From: JBFGJH01 sp041586155
Lineage (GTDB): Bacteria > Actinomycetota > Acidimicrobiia > Spongiisociales > JAENVV01
Length of the DNA stretch: 9,229 nt
Direction: 5' to 3'
Assembly: GCA_041586155.1 (NCBI GenBank)
Contig: JBFHAT010000088.1
Location: 1 to 9,229, forward strand
Shown: one piece after another, positions 5,125-9,229 of the stretch
How positions within the stretch are numbered: position 1 is the first letter of the stretch
Layout of the letters: each line of letters opens with the position of its first letter
Translations under genes and position numbers: made by a program
The notes under the pieces: generated by a model
Databases searched by the model: none
What the model was told of the DNA's origin: nothing
The model's input: only the letters and a program-made list of their open reading frames with translations

Positions 5125-5814
5125 ATGACTGAAACCACCAATCCACCGACAATTCCCCAACTCGCTGAGGCCTTGCGCGCTGCCGGACCAAGACTCGATG
5201 AGGCCGGCCGACGCGTTGCGATAGCGACTTATCGCCTGCTTGCGAGAGGCGAGTCTGTTGCCGATTCCGATGTGGCGGACACGACCGGATTGCCCCACTC
5301 CGAGGTAGCCCGTCGATTGGCCGAGTGGCCTGCCGTATTCCGCGACAAGCAAGGAGGCATCGTCGGGTTCTGGGGTCTGGCACGCGATCCGCTCGTTCCC
5401 GAGTACCGCCTCACGGTCGATGGCTATGAGAAGCCGGTGCACGCCTGGTGTGCGTGGGACACGCTGTTTCTGCCTGCCGTGCTCGGCCGGACACTCGAAG
5501 TCTCTGCCGCAGACGGCCACACCGGCGAGCCGATCTCGCTCACCGTCTCGCCTGACGGCGTGAGGCGGGTCGATCCGGACGGCACGGTGGTGTCTTTTCT
5601 CGTGCCGGATGGACCGTTCGACGCCGACGTCGTGGTGAGCTTCTGCCACAAGGTGCTGTTCTTCACCACCGAGGATCATGCTGCCGAGTGGATCGACGCT
5701 CGTCCCGATGAGCTGTTCACCATGTCGGTCAACGACGCGTTCGAGGTTGGCCGGCTCGTCGTTGAGGGCAGATACGCCGACACCTTGGGTGACCAGACAC
5801 TGTCGGCCGGCTGA
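5125..5814 (+). CDS. merB: Organomercurial (alkylmercury) lyase MerB
   Basis: A 229-residue cytoplasmic enzyme that cleaves C-Hg bonds of organomercurials by protonolysis, releasing Hg(II) and a hydrocarbon. The N-terminal 75 residues form the helical winged-helix-like part (IATYRLLARG...VADTTGLPHSEVARRLAEW). The catalytic core follows: HAWCAWDTLFLPAVLGR gives Cys109 and Asp112, TGEPISLTVSPDGV is the conserved strand, and VVSFCHKVLFF gives Cys174. These match the Cys-Asp-Cys triad (Cys96, Asp99, Cys159) of the plasmid enzyme. The end (FTMSVNDAFEVGRL) also matches. Length is slightly above the 212 residues of that enzyme. GGAAGG lies 7 nt before the ATG. No merA (mercuric reductase) or transporter is in the window, so Hg(II) would need another sink. 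Actinobacterial mer loci often use ArsR-like regulators, which fits the divergent arsR. Confidence 0.93.
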   Translation: MTETTNPPTIPQLAEALRAAGPRLDEAGRRVAIATYRLLARGESVADSDVADTTGLPHSEVARRLAEWPAVFRDKQGGIVGFWGLARDPLVPEYRLTVDGYEKPVHAWCAWDTLFLPAVLGRTLEVSAADGHTGEPISLTVSPDGVRRVDPDGTVVSFLVPDGPFDADVVVSFCHKVLFFTTEDHAAEWIDARPDELFTMSVNDAFEVGRLVVEGRYADTLGDQTLSAG

Positions 5815-6011
5815 GCACGGGCACATTCTCCAGGCTCCGACATCTGCCTTTTCGGAAGCTTTGGCGCCAGGAGCGTGACGTGACGATCGAAGGCACTCGG
5901 AGCGCTGATGCCATCCGGGGAGTACGACGGCAAAGATCCAGCTCTCGCGACGGCTAACACGGTGAGTCAGGCCTTGCCGTCGTGGCCATGCCATGAACCG
6001 AGGAGAAAACG

Positions 6012-6092
6012 GTGCGTGCGCCGTCTGCGGGTGGCTACGCTGCCCCCGACGAGCTGGCGCCGCAGCCCGCCACACCTCGAGGACTCCGATGA
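6012..6092 (+). CDS. 26-codon ORF overlapping the demethylase start (leader peptide candidate)
   Basis: GTG at 6012 has a strong ribosome-binding site (GAGGAG, 5999-6004, 7 nt upstream). The frame runs 26 codons (VRAPSAGGYAAPDELAPQPA, then TPRGLR) and ends in TGA that overlaps the ATG of the next gene as ATGA. This arrangement is typical of translational coupling, so the small ORF could be a leader controlling the downstream gene, or a decayed gene end. The peptide itself matches no family I know. About 200 nt between merB (ends 5814) and this ORF contain no other gene. Confidence 0.4.
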   Translation: MRAPSAGGYAAPDELAPQPATPRGLR

Positions 6093-7249
6093 CCAACGAC
6101 CACAGGACCCAGTATCCGACGGCGCGAATGTCGGTGAAGCGCAAGGAACCTTCGCCCTATGGCGACCGCTGGATGTCCGAGAACGTCATCCTCGGCGTGT
6201 ACGCCAACCGCCTGTACCCGATCAGTCTGGGCACGGACGCAGCCGACGACTATCGCAAGCTGCGCAAGGGCGCGGTCTTGTACGACGTTCCAGAACGCCC
6301 CGTATCGATCTCCGGCCCCGACGCCGTTCGTCTCTGCGAGCGGGTCTTCACGCGGCCCGTCGACTCCATGAAGATCGGCCGTGGGGTATATGGGTTGGCC
6401 TGCCGGAGAGACGGCGGCATCCTCATGGACGGCGTCCTGTTTCGGCTGGCAGACGATCACTTCTGGTACGTCCAAGCCGATGGCGACATCGAGAATTGGC
6501 TGATGGCGCACGGCACCGATATGGATGTGGAGGTGTCTGACCCCAGCTCACGGGTCATTCAAATCCAGGGTCCGCGCAGTCACGACTTGTTGGCCGCTGC
6601 GTCGGGAGTTGCGGTACCCGACGACTTCGGCTGGTTCGCCATCCGCCCGTTCGATCTCGGCGGACAAGAGGTCTTGGTCTCCAACTCCGGGTGGACCGGC
6701 GAGCTGGGCATCGAGATCTACGGCCGCCACGACCTCGACCACCTCCGCCTGTGGGACCATCTGATGGACGTGGGGGCCACGTTCGACCTGAGCATGGGAG
6801 CCGGAGACTCGATGGGCCCTCGTCGGGTCGAGGGCGGAATCCTCGACAACCGAACCGATCTCGACGCCACCATGACGCCATTTGCCGCCGGGCTCGGACG
6901 TTTCGTCAACTTCGACAACGAGGGCTTCGTGGGACGCGATGTGCTGGTCGGCGCAGATCGGACCCAGCTCTTGTGGGGGCTGCGCTGCTCGTCGATCACT
7001 CCGGCCGTCAGCGCCGAGGTGCGGTTGGGCGGGGAGAGGGTCGGCCGGATGACGGTGGGGGAGTGGTCCCCCACTCTCGACTGCGGTGTCGGCTATGTCC
7101 GCTTCGACGCTCCCATCGACGGCGGCTGGGAGGGCAAGGCCGTCGAGCTGGTCGATCGTCAGGGCCTCGGCCACGACGCCACGGTCGAAGCGCTTCCGTT
7201 CTTTGACAAATCGCGCCGGCTGCCGCGAGGGCTCTCACTTGAGGACTGA
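6089..7249 (+). CDS. GcvT/DmdA-like folate-dependent demethylase (aminomethyltransferase family)
   Basis: A 386-residue protein of the tetrahydrofolate-dependent aminomethyltransferase fold. Landmarks: ERPVSISGPDAVRLCERVFTR (69-89), GVYGLACRRDGGILMDGVLFRL (99-120), QIQGPRSHDLLAAA (158-171), SNSGWTGELGIEIYGR (198-213) and a glycine-rich GPRRVEGGILDNRTD...TPFAAGLGRFVNF stretch. The block GGILMDGVLF keeps Asp114 but lacks the double Asp of GcvT, and looks closer to the GG-M-I-N-D-P-VLF block of DMSP demethylase DmdA. It likely moves a methyl or methylene group from a small methylated amine or sulfonium compound to tetrahydrofolate; the substrate is not determined. ATG at 6089 has GAGGA 5 nt upstream; a longer frame to 5993 would add 32 residues unlike the family. 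It converges with betC, 21 nt apart. Confidence 0.8.
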   Translation: MTNDHRTQYPTARMSVKRKEPSPYGDRWMSENVILGVYANRLYPISLGTDAADDYRKLRKGAVLYDVPERPVSISGPDAVRLCERVFTRPVDSMKIGRGVYGLACRRDGGILMDGVLFRLADDHFWYVQADGDIENWLMAHGTDMDVEVSDPSSRVIQIQGPRSHDLLAAASGVAVPDDFGWFAIRPFDLGGQEVLVSNSGWTGELGIEIYGRHDLDHLRLWDHLMDVGATFDLSMGAGDSMGPRRVEGGILDNRTDLDATMTPFAAGLGRFVNFDNEGFVGRDVLVGADRTQLLWGLRCSSITPAVSAEVRLGGERVGRMTVGEWSPTLDCGVGYVRFDAPIDGGWEGKAVELVDRQGLGHDATVEALPFFDKSRRLPRGLSLED

Positions 7250-7270
7250 GCGGGCGCCGGAGCTGGAGAC

Positions 7271-8779
7271 CTAGCCTGGCCAGGGTGCGCGGGGGAATCG
7301 AGACCGGTCTTCGAGCTCGCCAATCGGCACGGTATTGCGGATGTATTGGCGGGTCGCGTCGCTGCTTGGCGAATAGTCCCAGCTGACGCCTTGTGCCTTC
7401 ATCACCCTGCTCACGAACGCCCGACGGTGCTGGCTGAGCAACACCTGGCGGGTGAGACCGTCGACGTCGAACCGCTGGGCAATCTCATCGGTGACGTCCG
7501 CGACGTCGTTAGGCATGCTCTCGGCCAGATTGGACAGCTCCTCCGGGTCATCCGATACATCGAACAGTTGGGGCGGGTCTCCGTCGGCGACGATGAACTT
7601 CTGGGTTCCACGCCTGATCATGTAGAGGGGAGTGGTGGCCCCCTCGGCGTAGTACTCGCCGATGACTTCATCGTGACCGTCGTCGCCGACGATATGGGGG
7701 AAGAGCGACCGGCCGTCGAGCTCCGTGGGGAATTCGCTGGTGGCCCCGTCATTGGCCAGCGCCACGAGAGTGGGACCGAGGTCGACGAGTGACACGGCGT
7801 TCTCGACGCGATGTGGCCGGAAACGGGGTGGGTTGTGGACGATCAGCGGGACCCGCACCGACCGCTCCAGGAAGCTCATCTTGAACCACAAGCCCCGTTC
7901 TCCGAGCATGTCACCGTGATCGGAGGTCACGATCACGATCGTGTCGTCGGCGTTCCCGGTTTCTGCGAGTGCCTTGACGATCAGGCCGACGCGGCGGTCG
8001 AAGTCGCTGACCGAGGCGTAATAGGCGCGGCGGGCGGCGATGATCTGCGGTTCGGTCAGATCGATGTCCGACGCGCCGATCGCCCATCGAAGTCGTTCGG
8101 AGTGCGGGTCGGGTGGGGCGTCCTCGTATGACGTGACCGGCATGTCGATCGTCGACGAGTCGTACAGCTCCCACATCTCGGGCCGCGCCACGTACGGATC
8201 GTGCGGCTGGATGTACGAGACAGTGAGGAACAATGGGCGGTCAGGAGCGCGTGCCCGGTCGTACAACCAGCGGGTGGCTCGAAACGTGACTTCGTCGTCG
8301 TAGTCGATGTTCACTGCGGCGAGTACCGGACCGGCGTCGGTGACCACCCGCATGGTATGAAACCAGTCCTGACGATCCTTCGAGTCCCACTTCGGGTGCC
8401 AGGTGAAATCCGACGGGTAGACGTCGGTCGTGAGGCGCTCCTCGTATCCGTGCAGCTGATCGGGGCCGACGAAATGCATCTTGCCGGAAAGGCAGGTCAG
8501 GTAGCCGCGGTCGGCCAGAAAGTGGGCGAAGGTCGGAATCTCGGCTGACCATTCGGCGGCGTTGTCCCATGCCCCGATCGCTGCGGGCAAGAGGCCGGTC
8601 ATCATCACATATCGGGATGGGCCGCAGAGCGGAGAGTTGGTGTAGGCGGCGTCGAACACAACTCCTTCGTCGGCGAGCCGGGCGAGGTGGGGAGCCTTGA
8701 CGACCGTGTGGCCGTAGCTGGGCAGGAAGTGGGGCGCGAGCTGGTCGGCCATGATCAGCACGATGTTGGGTTGCGCCAT
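7271..8779 (-). CDS. betC: Choline-sulfatase
   Basis: A 502-residue type I sulfatase with strong similarity along its length to rhizobial BetC, which hydrolyses choline-O-sulfate to choline and sulfate. The formylglycine motif is SPLCGPSR, with Cys52 converted after translation and Arg56 beside it. Other catalytic or metal ligands visible are Asp12 (MADQ), Asn73 in WDNAAE, Lys100 and His102 in LSGKMHFVGPDQLHG, His193 in QPHDPY, and Asp287-His288 in SDHGDMLGERGLWFK. The last residues (YIRNTVPIGELEDRSRFPR) match the typical BetC tail that closes the oligomer. No signal peptide, so cytoplasmic. ATG at 8779 is fixed because an in-frame TAG lies 12 nt upstream; no clear ribosome-binding site precedes it. 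A formylglycine-generating enzyme must be encoded elsewhere. Released choline could feed betaine and methyl-group metabolism, which links it loosely with the convergent demethylase. Confidence 0.92.
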   Translation of the reverse strand: MAQPNIVLIMADQLAPHFLPSYGHTVVKAPHLARLADEGVVFDAAYTNSPLCGPSRYVMMTGLLPAAIGAWDNAAEWSAEIPTFAHFLADRGYLTCLSGKMHFVGPDQLHGYEERLTTDVYPSDFTWHPKWDSKDRQDWFHTMRVVTDAGPVLAAVNIDYDDEVTFRATRWLYDRARAPDRPLFLTVSYIQPHDPYVARPEMWELYDSSTIDMPVTSYEDAPPDPHSERLRWAIGASDIDLTEPQIIAARRAYYASVSDFDRRVGLIVKALAETGNADDTIVIVTSDHGDMLGERGLWFKMSFLERSVRVPLIVHNPPRFRPHRVENAVSLVDLGPTLVALANDGATSEFPTELDGRSLFPHIVGDDGHDEVIGEYYAEGATTPLYMIRRGTQKFIVADGDPPQLFDVSDDPEELSNLAESMPNDVADVTDEIAQRFDVDGLTRQVLLSQHRRAFVSRVMKAQGVSWDYSPSSDATRQYIRNTVPIGELEDRSRFPRAPWPG

Positions 8780-8874
8780 GGGTGGTTTCTACAGACCGGG
8801 CGCTCGTCACGCAACCGGCGATTCGGTCACCTCCTGGCCGAAAACTCCGACGTCACCGACGTTGGGAGAATCGC

Positions 8875-9229
8875 CTACGGCAGGAGCTTCCTGATCGCGT
8901 CGATCACCACGTCAGGCCGATCGAGATGTACGAAGTGTCCGCTTCCCTCAGCCACGATCAGGTCACTGTTCGTCGATTGTGTCGCCAGCTCGCCCTGCAG
9001 GATCGGCTTCAGATCGTTGTTCACTCGGTTGACCTCGTCGACGATGGCCTGCGCCACCCCCACCTCGTCGGCTTCCACGATCTCTGCTTCGGCCGAGATC
9101 ACGATGAGGGGAAGGTCACCGAGGTCTCCGGCTTCCGAGACCTGTTCGCTGCTCGCCGCCAGGTCCATCTTCTCGGCGTTTTCGCCCTGAACCTGGGAAA
9201 GGACTTCCCACGCCTCTACCGAGAGACTC
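8875..9229 (-). CDS. Alpha/beta hydrolase, C-terminal part (5' end outside window)
   Basis: The frame is open to the window edge, so at least 118 codons are visible and the start lies beyond base 9229; the apparent ATG at 9168 is internal. The visible part begins in the cap region (SVEAWEVLSQVQGENAEKMD), continues with LGDLPLIVISA (the strand before the acid loop in this fold), and ends with EGSGHFVHLDRPDVVIDAIRKLLP, which carries the catalytic His in GSGHFVHLD. The nucleophile Ser motif is outside the window. It probably is an esterase or lactonase-like hydrolase; the substrate is unknown. It precedes betC on the same strand by 95 nt, so co-transcription is possible. Confidence 0.8.
   Translation of the reverse strand, partial: SLSVEAWEVLSQVQGENAEKMDLAASSEQVSEAGDLGDLPLIVISAEAEIVEADEVGVAQAIVDEVNRVNNDLKPILQGELATQSTNSDLIVAEGSGHFVHLDRPDVVIDAIRKLLP

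Noticed and set aside
5089..6144. 351-residue minus-strand frame opposite merB
   Set aside because: It is antisense to a gene with clear catalytic motifs and its composition is that of a high-GC shadow frame.
6548..7174. Minus-strand frames opposite the demethylase
   Set aside because: Shadow frames; the plus strand has family motifs along its whole length.
8827..8835. Perfect Shine-Dalgarno sequence AGGAGGTGA on the minus strand between the hydrolase and betC
   Set aside because: No start codon lies at a usable distance, and the betC ATG is 47 nt away behind an in-frame TAG; no gene can be assigned to it.

Overview
The window reads as part of the chromosome of a high-GC Gram-positive bacterium, most likely an uncultured actinomycete relative. 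The basis is GC-rich codon use, several GTG starts, two proteins of the deazaflavin (F420)-dependent nitroreductase-like fold, an ArsR regulator that may be read from a nearly leaderless message, and a choline-sulfatase. No phage, IS element, CRISPR array, tRNA or rRNA was seen. TGA is the normal stop codon of most genes here.

Layout: 1-456 is the 3' end of mltG (peptidoglycan transglycosylase). 563-937 is a truncated nitrilase with no sign of the rest of the enzyme. 1239-1826 (minus) holds a small RRM RNA-binding protein followed by a basic, SHOCT-like small protein. 2107-3099 holds two divergent Ddn/F420-type proteins. 3114-4561 (minus) is a compact operon: arsR, then a rhodanese-CBS protein, then a small helical protein joined to it by an ATGA overlap. 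Facing away from arsR, 4647-5814 (plus) carries a DUF3237 gene and an organomercurial lyase (merB). 6012-7249 carries a 26-codon ORF overlapping a GcvT/DmdA-like folate-dependent demethylase. 7271-8779 (minus) is a choline-sulfatase (betC), and 8875-9229 is the 3' part of an alpha/beta hydrolase.

The main discovery candidate is the rhodanese-CBS gene at 3410-4189. It contains two in-frame TGA codons 15 nt apart. They fall at both ends of the six-residue rhodanese active-site loop, where Cys homologues (from memory) read Y-C-x-D-x-x-C-D. The reading frame continues undisturbed through the rest of the rhodanese and a CBS pair to an ATGA overlap with the next gene. A 7-bp hairpin with a CGUGC loop lies 19 nt after the second TGA (34 nt after the first), a position and loop compatible with a bacterial SECIS. 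This suggests a double-selenocysteine rhodanese, U-H-D-G-L-U, rather than a broken gene.

Context: the candidate selenoprotein sits in one arm of a divergent locus, with ArsR in the same arm and DUF3237-MerB in the other. The 85-bp intergenic region contains inverted CATCGA/TCGATG half-sites, a plausible ArsR operator. Together these suggest a thiophilic metal or organometal response locus in which MerB breaks C-Hg bonds and a selenol/sulfur-transfer protein handles a metal or sulfur species. No MerA or MerT is present in the window, and the joint function is inference.
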